From contig NZ_BAAAXV010000008.1 in NCBI RefSeq assembly GCF_039535785.1, forward strand, positions 868,001 through 932,000: a DNA stretch of 64,000 nucleotides. The letters run 5' to 3'. The position numbers were made by a program, and so were the translations under genes. The stretch comes from Nonomuraea helvata. GTDB lineage: Bacteria > Actinomycetota > Actinomycetes > Streptosporangiales > Streptosporangiaceae. Below, piece after piece: positions 57,318-64,000 of the stretch. The first letter of the stretch is position 1, and each line of letters opens with the position of its first letter. The notes beneath the pieces were generated by a model. That model was not told the DNA's origin. It searched no databases and worked only from the letters and a program-made list of their open reading frames with translations.

Positions 57318-58501
57318 AGGTCGATCTCATCTCTGAGCACGCGGATCCGCTGGCGGCGATCGGCGGTGTAGACGCGGGCGGCCAGAACGTCCACGTCGCC
57401 GCCCTGGCGCTCGCGCTGGCCGATCGCGGGCACACGATCGTCGTGCACACCCGGCGCTCATCCGAGCGGCAACCCGAGTCGGTGACCATGGCGCCGGGCG
57501 TCACGGTCGAGTACGTCCCGGCCGGTCCCCCGTCCCCCCTTCCCAAAGACGAGCTGCCCCCGTACATGGCGGAGTTCACCGAGCGCCTGGCCGACCGCTG
57601 GGCCGCGAGCCCGCCGGACGTCGTGCACGCGCACTTCTGGATGAGCGGCCAGGCCGCGCTGCAGGCGGCCGACGGGGTGCCGGTGGTGCAGACGTTCCAC
57701 GCGCTGGGGACGGTCAAGCGGCGCTGGCAGGGCGACGCAGACACCAGCCCCGGGCACCGGATCCCCACCGAGTGCGAGATCGGCAAGCGCGCCGACGCCG
57801 TGCTGGCCACCTGCCGCGACGAGGTGAACGAACTGCGCGCGATGGGCATCCCCGAGCAGCGCATCACCGTCGTGCCGTGCGGGGTGGACCTGGGGGCGTT
57901 CTGCCCCGAGGGGCCGGTGGCGCCGCGCACCGCCGACAAGATGATCCTCTGCATCGGCAGGATGGTGCCGCGCAAGGGCGTGGACACCGTGATCAGGGCG
58001 CTGCGCCAGGTCTCCGGCGCGGAGCTGGTGATCGCGGGCGGCAGCGAGGACGACGACGAGGCGGTCAGGCTGCGCGAGCTGGCGCAGGCGTACGGGCTCG
58101 ACGACCGGGTGCACGTGATCGGCAGCGTGCCGCGCGAGCACGTGCCCGCGCTGATGCGCTCGGCCGACGTCGTGGTGACGGTGCCGTGGTACGAGCCGTT
58201 CGGCATGGTGCCGGTCGAGGCGATGGCGTGCGGCGTGCCGGTCGTGGCCTCGGCGGTGGGCGGGCACCTGGACACCGTCGCCGGCTGCGGCGTGCTGGTG
58301 CCGCCGCGCCGTCCTCGGGCCCTGGCCAGGGCGCTGCGCGACCTGCTCGGCAACCCGGACAAACGGGCGGCGCTCGGCGCGGCGGGGGCGCGCAGGGCAC
58401 ATCACCGATACGGCTGGCCGCGCGTGGCCGAGCTGACCGAGGCCGTGTACACGCAAGTCATCGACGGCAAGGTATGCCGCCTGGCCGCTCTGGGGGGTTG
58501 A
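57314..58501 (+). CDS. GT4 glycosyltransferase, heptose cluster
   Basis: A 395-residue GT-B enzyme. SEHADPLAAIGGVDAGGQNVHVA resembles the sucrose-synthase/MshA-type N-terminal loop. VVHAHFWMSGQAAL, CIGRMVPRKGVDTVIRAL and PWYEPFGMVPVEAMACGVPVV (EX7E) follow. GTG 57314 overlaps the GT9 stop (GTGA). It is similar to actinobacterial transferases found beside GmhA/HldE. Retaining chemistry is expected; substrates unknown. Confidence 0.9.
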   Translation: MKVDLISEHADPLAAIGGVDAGGQNVHVAALALALADRGHTIVVHTRRSSERQPESVTMAPGVTVEYVPAGPPSPLPKDELPPYMAEFTERLADRWAASPPDVVHAHFWMSGQAALQAADGVPVVQTFHALGTVKRRWQGDADTSPGHRIPTECEIGKRADAVLATCRDEVNELRAMGIPEQRITVVPCGVDLGAFCPEGPVAPRTADKMILCIGRMVPRKGVDTVIRALRQVSGAELVIAGGSEDDDEAVRLRELAQAYGLDDRVHVIGSVPREHVPALMRSADVVVTVPWYEPFGMVPVEAMACGVPVVASAVGGHLDTVAGCGVLVPPRRPRALARALRDLLGNPDKRAALGAAGARRAHHRYGWPRVAELTEAVYTQVIDGKVCRLAALGG

Positions 58502-58503
58502 TC

Positions 58504-59052
58504 GTGGACGCACATCTGGAAAAGCTCTGGACGACCCTGGAGAAGGTCGATGACCAGGCGGTCACCGTCCGGGCCTGGGGTGGGAAGCTGGCCGGCGTTC
58601 TGTCCGCCGGGGGCAGGCTGCTGGCCTGCGGCAACGGCGGCTCGGCCGCCGAGGCGCAGCACCTGACGGCCGAGCTCGTCGGCAGGTTCAGGGACGACAG
58701 GCGGCCGTACGCGGCGATCCCGTTGCACGCCGACGGCTCGTCGCTGACGGCGATCGCCAACGACTTCGGCGCCGAGGCGGTCTACGCCCGCCAGGTGCGC
58801 GCCCACGGCAGGCCGGGCGACGTGCTGCTCTGCCTGTCCACCAGCGGCACCAGCCCGAACGTGCTGGCCGCGGCCGGGGCCGCGCAGGAGGCCGGCGTCC
58901 TCGCCTGGGCCATGACGGGGCCCGCGCCGAACCCGCTGGCCGAGCTCTGCGACGAGGCGGTCGCCGTGCCGGGGGAGGAGACGGCCACGGTGCAGGAGGT
59001 GCACCTCGCCCTCATCCACCTGCTGTGCGACGCGGTCGAGGAGGCACTGTGA
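58504..59052 (+). CDS. gmhA: Phosphoheptose isomerase GmhA
   Basis: A 182-residue SIS-domain isomerase converting sedoheptulose 7-phosphate to D-glycero-D-manno-heptose 7-phosphate. LLACGNGGSAAEAQHLTAELVGRF is the phosphate- and metal-binding block, LSTSGTSPNVL the second SIS motif, and the helix VQEVHLALIHLLCD carries the catalytic/metal histidine. GTG 58504 has a G6 run 6 bases upstream and lies 2 bases past the GT4 stop. The next gene overlaps by GTGA. Confidence 0.95.
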   Translation: MDAHLEKLWTTLEKVDDQAVTVRAWGGKLAGVLSAGGRLLACGNGGSAAEAQHLTAELVGRFRDDRRPYAAIPLHADGSSLTAIANDFGAEAVYARQVRAHGRPGDVLLCLSTSGTSPNVLAAAGAAQEAGVLAWAMTGPAPNPLAELCDEAVAVPGEETATVQEVHLALIHLLCDAVEEAL

Positions 59053-60398
59053 GGGCGCCGCGCAACCCGGGCCCGCTCGTCGTCATCGGGGACACCCTGC
59101 TGGACGTGGACGTCGAGGGCGACACTGAGCGGCTCTGCCCGGACGCCCCCGTTCCCGTGGTGGAGGTCTCCTCCGAGCAGGCCCGTCCCGGCGGGGCGGG
59201 GCTGGCGGCGCTGCTGGCCGCGCGCGACGGCGCCGACGTCGTGCTGATCACGGCGATCGGCGACGACCCCGACGGCCGCCGCCTGTGCGGCCTGCTGTCG
59301 GAGGAGGTCGACCTGGTACGCCTGCCGCTGCGCGGCGGCACCGTGCGCAAGACCAGGGTCAGGGCGCGCGGCCAGACCCTGGTCCGGCTGGACTCCGGCG
59401 ACGGCACCGCCAGGTACGCCCCCACGGAGGAGGCCGCGCGGGCCGTCGAGCAGGCCGGCGCGGTGCTGGTCTCCGACTACGGCAGGGGCGTGGCCCGGAT
59501 GGCCCGCGAGCTGCTGCGCGACGCCGACGTGCCGGTCGTGTGGGACCCGCACCCCAGAGGCGCCCAGCCGATGCCCGGCTGCGCGCTGCTGACACCGAGC
59601 GAGGCGGAGGCGAAGATGCTCTGCCGGTCCGGCTATCAGGGCCCCGACCAGGCGGCCCGCCGCCTGGTGCGGGAGCTGCGGGCCGGGGCGGTGGCCGTCA
59701 CGACCGGCGAGCGCGGGGCCGCGCTCGCCGTCCAGGGCGGCCCGCTCACCCAGATCCCGCCGCCGGTCCTGGCCGGCAACCGCGACGCCTGCGGCGCGGG
59801 CGACCGGCTCGCCTCCGCCGCCGCGAACGCGCTGCGCGACGGCTCCGGCATCCAGGAGGCGGTCATCATCGGCGTCGGCGAGGCCTCGCGCTTCGTGGAA
59901 CGCGGCGGGTCCGCCGGCGTGAAGATCCACGAACAGCGGCTCGGCGACCGGCCGCGCACCGCCCTCGAGGTCGCCAGGCTCACCCGCGCCTACGGCGGCC
60001 GCCTGATCGCGACCGGCGGCTGCTTCGACCTGCTGCACGCCGGGCACGTGAGCCTGCTGCGGCGGGCCAGGGCCCTGGGCGACGCGCTCGTCGTCTGCGT
60101 CAACTCCGACACCTCGGTACGCAGGCTGAAGGGCCCGTCCAGGCCCATCGTGGACGTGCGCGACCGGGTCGAGGTGCTGCGGGCGCTGGGCTGCGTGGAC
60201 GCGGTGCTGGTGTTCGACGAGGACACCCCGGCCCACGCCATCGGGCTGCTGCGCCCCGACGTGTGGGTGAAGGGCGGCGACTACGAGGGGGAGAAGCTGC
60301 CCGAATCCGAGGTCCTGGCCGCGATCGGCGCGGAGACCGTCGTGCTGAGCACGCTGCCGGGACGTTCGACAACGAATCTGATCAGGGAGATCCAGTGA
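59049..60398 (+). CDS. hldE: Bifunctional heptose-7-P kinase / heptose-1-P adenylyltransferase HldE
   Basis: A 449-residue HldE (RfaE). Residues 10-315 form a PfkB/ribokinase-fold kinase with the catalytic base in the CGAGD motif; it makes heptose 1,7-bisphosphate. Residues 325-449 form a cytidylyltransferase-fold domain with GGCFDLLHAGHVSLL (HxGH) and a KGGDYEGEKLPESE region; it makes ADP-heptose. The kinase-first order matches the fused enzyme of Gram-negatives. GTG 59049 overlaps the gmhA stop. With GmhA and GmhB the ADP-D-glycero-beta-D-manno-heptose route is complete. Confidence 0.94.
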   Translation: MRAPRNPGPLVVIGDTLLDVDVEGDTERLCPDAPVPVVEVSSEQARPGGAGLAALLAARDGADVVLITAIGDDPDGRRLCGLLSEEVDLVRLPLRGGTVRKTRVRARGQTLVRLDSGDGTARYAPTEEAARAVEQAGAVLVSDYGRGVARMARELLRDADVPVVWDPHPRGAQPMPGCALLTPSEAEAKMLCRSGYQGPDQAARRLVRELRAGAVAVTTGERGAALAVQGGPLTQIPPPVLAGNRDACGAGDRLASAAANALRDGSGIQEAVIIGVGEASRFVERGGSAGVKIHEQRLGDRPRTALEVARLTRAYGGRLIATGGCFDLLHAGHVSLLRRARALGDALVVCVNSDTSVRRLKGPSRPIVDVRDRVEVLRALGCVDAVLVFDEDTPAHAIGLLRPDVWVKGGDYEGEKLPESEVLAAIGAETVVLSTLPGRSTTNLIREIQ

Positions 60399-61069
60399 AT
60401 ATTTTGATCACCGGGGGAGCCTCCGGGCTGGGCCTGGCCACCGCCGAAGCCGTGGAGAAGGAGGGCTGGCGGGCGCTCGTCGTCGACAAGCGCCCGCCAG
60501 GACAGCCCTTCGAGCACGTCACGGCCGACCTGGCCGACCGGGGGGAGGCCGAGCGGGCGGTACGCGAGCTGGCCGAACGGGCCGGCGGACTGGACGGCGT
60601 GGTCACGGCGGCCGGCATCGACGCCTGCGGGCGGCTGGAGGACGTCGCGGCCGACGACTGGGAGCGGGTCATCCGGGTGAACCTGCTCGGCACCGCCTCG
60701 ATCGTGCGGGCGGCGCTGCCGTACCTCAAGCACACCCGCGGCAAGATCATCACCTGCGCGTCCACGCTCGGGCTGCGGCCGCTCAGCGACGCCTCGGCGT
60801 ACTCGGCGTCGAAGTTCGGCGTCGTCGGCCTCACCAGAGCCCTCGCCGTCGAGCTGCGCGGCGAGGTCGGCGTGACGCTGCTCGTCCCGGGCGGCATGCG
60901 CACGGCCTTCTTCGACGGCCGTCCTGACCAGTACAAACCGGGACCCGAAGCCGGGCTGAACGACCCCGCCGACGTCGCCCAGACCGTCGTCTTCGCGCTG
61001 CGGCAGCCGGTCGGATGCGAGGTGAGAGAGCTCGTGGTCTGCCCGTCCACGGAGACGTCATGGCCCTAG
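60395..61069 (+). CDS. Short-chain dehydrogenase/reductase, heptose cluster
   Basis: A 224-residue classical SDR. NILITGGASGLGLATAEAV binds NAD(P); TAAGIDACG, ITCASTLGLRPL and the YSASK (AYSASKFGVVGL) catalytic pair are intact. GTG 60395 overlaps the hldE stop (GTGA), and its own end overlaps the following GT9 gene by 10 bases. It could modify the activated heptose (oxidation, deoxygenation or epimerisation). Exact reaction unknown. Confidence 0.87.
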   Translation: MNILITGGASGLGLATAEAVEKEGWRALVVDKRPPGQPFEHVTADLADRGEAERAVRELAERAGGLDGVVTAAGIDACGRLEDVAADDWERVIRVNLLGTASIVRAALPYLKHTRGKIITCASTLGLRPLSDASAYSASKFGVVGLTRALAVELRGEVGVTLLVPGGMRTAFFDGRPDQYKPGPEAGLNDPADVAQTVVFALRQPVGCEVRELVVCPSTETSWP

Positions 61070-61932
61070 AACTCGTCGCCCTGCGCGGGCTCGGCCTGGG
61101 CGACCTGCTCACGGCCGTGCCCGCGCTGCGGGCGCTGCGCCAGGCCTTTCCCAGGCACCGGATCACGCTGGCCGCGCCGCGGGCGCTGGAGGCCCTGCTG
61201 CCGCTGACCGCCGCGGTGGACGACCAGATCGACGTGTCGGGTCCTGGACCCGTGCCGTTCGAGCGGCCCGACATCGCGGTGAACCTGCACGGCAAAGGGC
61301 CGCAGAGCATCGAGGCGCTGCGGCGCACCGACCCGGGCCGGCTGATCAGCTTCGGCACCGGCCCGCCGTACCCGGAGGGTGTGCACGAGGTCCGGCGCTG
61401 GTGCGGCCTGCTCGAATGGCACGGCATCGCGACCGATCCCGCGGACCTGACGCTCGGCATCTCCGACCGTACGGGGCCCGCGATCGTCCATCCGGGCGCC
61501 GCCTATCCCGCGCGGCGCTGGCCGCCCGAGCGGTTCGCCGAAGTGGCGGCGGCGCTCGAGGACGTGGTCGTCACGGGCAACGCCGACGAGGTGCCGATCG
61601 CCGGCGAGGTGGCCCGGCTGGCGGGCCTGCCCCCGGAGCGGATGATGGCCGGGCGGACCGGGCTGGCCGACCTGATCGACCTGGTGAGCAGGGCGCGGCT
61701 GGTGGTCTGCGGGGACACCGGCGTCGCGCACCTGGCGACGGCGTTCTGCGTGCCGTCGGTGGTGCTGTTCGGGCCGGTGTCACCCGCGTTGTGGGGGCCG
61801 CCGCCCGGCTGGCGCCACGTGGCGCTGTGGGCGGGCAGGAACGGGGATCCGCACGGGCTGCGGCCCGATCCCGGCCTGCTGAAGATCGAGGTTTCCGAAG
61901 TCGTAGACGCTGTCTTGGAGGTCACGTCATGA
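61060..61932 (+). CDS. Second GT9 heptosyltransferase-like glycosyltransferase
   Basis: A 290-residue GT9 enzyme with the compact form of the family. LVALRGLGLGDLLTAVPALRALR (N-terminal glycine loop, RxxGxGD), AIVHPGAAYPARRWPPERFAEVA and VVCGDTGVAHLATAFCVPSVVLFGP. It uses ATG 61060 within the SDR gene. Two GT9 genes in one cluster imply two distinct heptosyl linkages or a heptose-heptose disaccharide. The donor is inferred. Confidence 0.88.
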   Translation: MALELVALRGLGLGDLLTAVPALRALRQAFPRHRITLAAPRALEALLPLTAAVDDQIDVSGPGPVPFERPDIAVNLHGKGPQSIEALRRTDPGRLISFGTGPPYPEGVHEVRRWCGLLEWHGIATDPADLTLGISDRTGPAIVHPGAAYPARRWPPERFAEVAAALEDVVVTGNADEVPIAGEVARLAGLPPERMMAGRTGLADLIDLVSRARLVVCGDTGVAHLATAFCVPSVVLFGPVSPALWGPPPGWRHVALWAGRNGDPHGLRPDPGLLKIEVSEVVDAVLEVTS

Positions 61933-62891
61933 GGGCTCTGGTCACCGGGGGCGCCGGGTTCCTCGGCTCCTACCTGTGCGAGCGGCTGCTGGAGGAGGGT
62001 GCGGAGGTGGTCTGCATGGACAGCTTCCTCACCGGCGGCCCGCGCAACGTCGAGCACCTGATCGACCGGCCCGAGTTCCGGATCATCGAGTGCGACCTGA
62101 CCGGGTACGTGCACGTGCCGGACCGGCTGGATCTCGTCCTGCACTTCGCCTCGGCCGCCTCGCCGGCCGACTACCTGCGCTATCCGATCGAGACCCTGCG
62201 GGTCGGCAGCGCCGGCACACTGCACGCGCTGGGCCTGGCCAGGGAGAAGGGCGCCAGGTTCATCCTCGCCTCCACCAGCGAGGTGTACGGCGACCCGCTC
62301 GAGCATCCGCAGCGCGAGACGTACTGGGGCAACGTCAACCCGGTCGGCCCGCGCAGCGTCTACGACGAGGCCAAGCGCTTCGCCGAGTCCCTGACCACCG
62401 CCTACCGGCACTCGCGCGGCACCGACACCGGGATCGTGCGCATCTTCAACACGTACGGGCCGCGCATGCGCCCCTTCGACGGCCGGGCCATCCCGACGTT
62501 CATCCGGCAGTCGTTGAAGGGCGAGCCCATCACGATCACCGGCGACGGCTCGCAGACGCGCTCCATCTGCTACGTGGACGACACCGTGTCCGGGATCCTC
62601 GCCATGGCCCGCAGCGACTTCGCCGGACCCGTCAACATCGGCAACCCGGACGAGCTGACCATGCTGGAGCTGGCCACCATGATCCGGGACCTGGCCGGCT
62701 CGTCGTCGGAGATCGAGTTCATCGACCGGCCCGCCGACGACCCCAAGGTCCGCCGCCCCGACACCGCGCTGGCCGCCGAGCGGCTCGGCTGGCGCGCGCA
62801 GGTGCCCGCCGCCGAGGGCCTGCGCCGCACGATCGAGTGGTTCTCGGCGGAGCTCGCCACTGCCGAGCAGCTCGAGCAGGTCCAGGTCTGA
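61929..62891 (+). CDS. NAD-dependent sugar epimerase/dehydratase (UDP-glucuronate decarboxylase-like)
   Basis: A 320-residue extended SDR. LVTGGAGFLGSYLCERLL, the ASTSEVYGDPLEHPQ block, catalytic YDEAK (SVYDEAKRFAES) and RIFNTYGPRMRP, with QTRSICYVDDTVSGI toward the end. The overall pattern is closest to UDP-xylose synthases and related decarboxylases/epimerases. ATG 61929 overlaps the GT9 stop (ATGA). In the cluster it could epimerise ADP-heptose or supply a pentose; family membership alone does not decide. Confidence 0.9.
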   Translation: MRALVTGGAGFLGSYLCERLLEEGAEVVCMDSFLTGGPRNVEHLIDRPEFRIIECDLTGYVHVPDRLDLVLHFASAASPADYLRYPIETLRVGSAGTLHALGLAREKGARFILASTSEVYGDPLEHPQRETYWGNVNPVGPRSVYDEAKRFAESLTTAYRHSRGTDTGIVRIFNTYGPRMRPFDGRAIPTFIRQSLKGEPITITGDGSQTRSICYVDDTVSGILAMARSDFAGPVNIGNPDELTMLELATMIRDLAGSSSEIEFIDRPADDPKVRRPDTALAAERLGWRAQVPAAEGLRRTIEWFSAELATAEQLEQVQV

Positions 62892-62893
62892 GC

Positions 62894-63466
62894 ATGCCGC
62901 GGACCGCACTGGTCGTCGTGGACATGCTCAACCCCTTCCAGCACCAGGACGCCGAGCAACTGCAGCGGAGCGTCGAACCCGTCGTGCCGCGGCTGGCCGA
63001 GCTGATCGGCCGGGCGCGCCACCGGGACGACGTGGACCTGATCTACGTCAACGACAACTACGGGGACTTCACCGCGACCCGGGACGACCTCGTGGCGCGG
63101 GCGCTCAAAGGCGCCCGCCCCGATCTCGTCGAGCCGGTCGCGCCGCCCGCCGACTGCGCGTTCCTGCCCAAGGTGCGCCACAGCGCCTTCTACGGGACGT
63201 CGCTGGAGTACGTGCTGCGGCAGCGGGACGTGCGGACGGTGCTGCTGACCGGCCAGGTGACCGAGCAGTGCATCCTGTACAGCGCGCTGGACGCCTACAT
63301 TCGGGACTTCTCCATCATGGTGCCGCCCGACTGCGTGGCGGCGATCCACGACGACCTGGGGCGGGCGGCGCTGCGCATGATGGAGCGCAACATGTCGGCC
63401 GCGATCGTCCCGTCCCGCGAGTGCCTCGCTCAGCGCTCGTTACCCGCGCGCAGCCACGCGAGGTAG
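62894..63466 (+). CDS. Isochorismatase-like cysteine hydrolase
   Basis: A 190-residue cysteine hydrolase of the isochorismatase superfamily. The triad is D10 (VVVDMLNPF), K93 (LPKVRHSAFYGT) and C126 (TGQVTEQCILYSALDA), with the usual cis-peptide pattern before the cysteine. It follows the epimerase by 2 bases, so is part of the operon. Members hydrolyse amides such as nicotinamide, ureidoacrylate and carbamates. A link to the carbamoyl group of this cluster is speculative. Its end overlaps the convergent epimerase gene by 37 bases. Confidence 0.87.
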   Translation: MPRTALVVVDMLNPFQHQDAEQLQRSVEPVVPRLAELIGRARHRDDVDLIYVNDNYGDFTATRDDLVARALKGARPDLVEPVAPPADCAFLPKVRHSAFYGTSLEYVLRQRDVRTVLLTGQVTEQCILYSALDAYIRDFSIMVPPDCVAAIHDDLGRAALRMMERNMSAAIVPSRECLAQRSLPARSHAR

Positions 63467-64000
63467 CCGGCGACCGCCCGCTCGGTGTCGTACGCGGGCT
63501 CGAACCCCGTGTCCTCGCGCAGCCGGGTGGTGTCCAGCCAGAAGGCGGGCGCGGGGTCGCGCCCCTCGGGGAGGTCGGCGCGGGCGTCGGGGACCAGCTT
63601 CCTGATCGCGGCGACGACCTCCTCGTTGGTCGTCAGCCTCCCGGAGGCCACGTTGTACGTGCGGTGCCCCAGCCGGCCGGCGACCTGGAGCAGCGCGATC
63701 GCGCGGCCGCAGTCCTCGGCGTAGCACAGGTCGATGCCGTCGCCCAGGCGCCCGCCGCCGCGCAGCGTGGACAGGTCGGGCTCGGTGCCGCGGGCGGCGG
63801 CGTGCACGAGCTGGGGCGCGGGGAAGAACGGCGACGCGGCATGGCCGAGCGGGCCCCAGATGGCGCCGATGCGGTAGTTGACCACGTCGAGGCCCATGGT
63901 TCCGGCGAGGTGGTCGCCGAGGAGCTCGCCGATCTTCTTGAACGCCGGGATCGGGTGGCCGGCCGTCATCGGCAGCGGCACGTCCTCCTTGAGCGCGCCC
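63430..64000 (-). CDS. NAD-dependent epimerase/dehydratase, 5' end outside window
   Basis: C-terminal 189 residues of an extended SDR (frame open to the window edge). VNYRIGAIWGPLG is the RxxxxxGP block; DGIDLCYAEDCGRAIALL and TYNVASGRLTTNEEVVAAI are the substrate-domain signatures of GalE/RfaD-like proteins. At the expected YxxxK site the sequence reads HPIPAFKKIGE, so the catalytic tyrosine seems replaced by isoleucine. It converges on the isochorismatase gene and overlaps it by 37 bases. Likely a further sugar-modifying or non-catalytic member of the cluster. Confidence 0.82.
   Translation of the reverse strand, partial: GALKEDVPLPMTAGHPIPAFKKIGELLGDHLAGTMGLDVVNYRIGAIWGPLGHAASPFFPAPQLVHAAARGTEPDLSTLRGGGRLGDGIDLCYAEDCGRAIALLQVAGRLGHRTYNVASGRLTTNEEVVAAIRKLVPDARADLPEGRDPAPAFWLDTTRLREDTGFEPAYDTERAVAGYLAWLRAGNER

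Noticed and set aside
63480..63520. tRNA T-loop-like string GGCTCGAACCCC
   Set aside because: It lies within the conserved reading frame of the epimerase, and no acceptor or anticodon stem can be folded around it.

Overview
The window is very GC-rich, densely packed DNA with many GTG and TTG starts, 4-base stop/start overlaps and strong GC3 bias. It carries mshC (mycothiol synthesis), an InhA-type enoyl-ACP reductase, a WhiB protein, DUF3090/DUF3099 genes and a HemD-regulator fusion. Together these point to a filamentous actinomycete, most likely Streptosporangiales (Nonomuraea/Streptosporangium-like). Genus is inferred, not proven. I saw no rRNA, tRNA, insertion sequence, phage gene or CRISPR array.

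Region 1 (1-11 kb) is carbohydrate and redox metabolism. A LacI-family repressor, a GH42 beta-galactosidase and a GH31 alpha-xylosidase form one minus-strand operon. A consensus promoter and a perfect palindromic operator precede it. A tungsten-type aldehyde:ferredoxin oxidoreductase lies divergent to an exported GH3 glycosidase, followed by a membrane glycosyltransferase and a small membrane protein. A gene-free, AT-richer 0.7 kb gap follows.

Region 2 (11.7-18.2 kb) is a seven-gene, translationally coupled minus-strand operon: membrane protein, GT2, CofD/YvcK-like protein, HAD phosphatase, sugar nucleotidyltransferase, flippase and GT4. It looks like an uncharacterised surface-glycan or glycolipid pathway. 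A CebR/LacI-type operator sits in its leader, and an identical 19-bp copy lies in inverted orientation 0.3 kb upstream.

Region 3 (18.6-44.7 kb) is mostly chromosomal housekeeping and regulation: a Ser/Thr kinase with an extracytoplasmic WD40 sensor, an AraC/phytanoyl-dioxygenase pair, a transglycosylase, a GH15 trehalase, a MocR/YczE pair, a POT transporter with a TRIC channel, an acyl-CoA ligase, two related secreted beta-sandwich proteins, an NmrA/HxlR pair and moaA-mobA. A probable 6C-like small RNA, DUF3099, dodecin, TldD/TldE and fabG-inhA follow.

Region 4 (44.8-51.7 kb) contains the conserved actinobacterial block histidine phosphatase-DUF3090-SCO1664-NRDE-mshC. Next come a sirohydrochlorin chelatase with an NnaR-like HemD-regulator (nitrite assimilation/siroheme), peptide deformylase and WhiB.

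Region 5 (51.7-64 kb) is a heptose gene cluster. GmhB, GmhA and bifunctional HldE can make an ADP-activated heptose. Around them are two GT9 heptosyltransferase-like enzymes, two GT4s, a GT2, a NodU-type carbamoyltransferase, an SDR, two NAD-epimerases and an isochorismatase-like hydrolase. In a Gram-positive organism without LPS, this suggests a carbamoylated, heptose-containing glycan or glycoconjugate.
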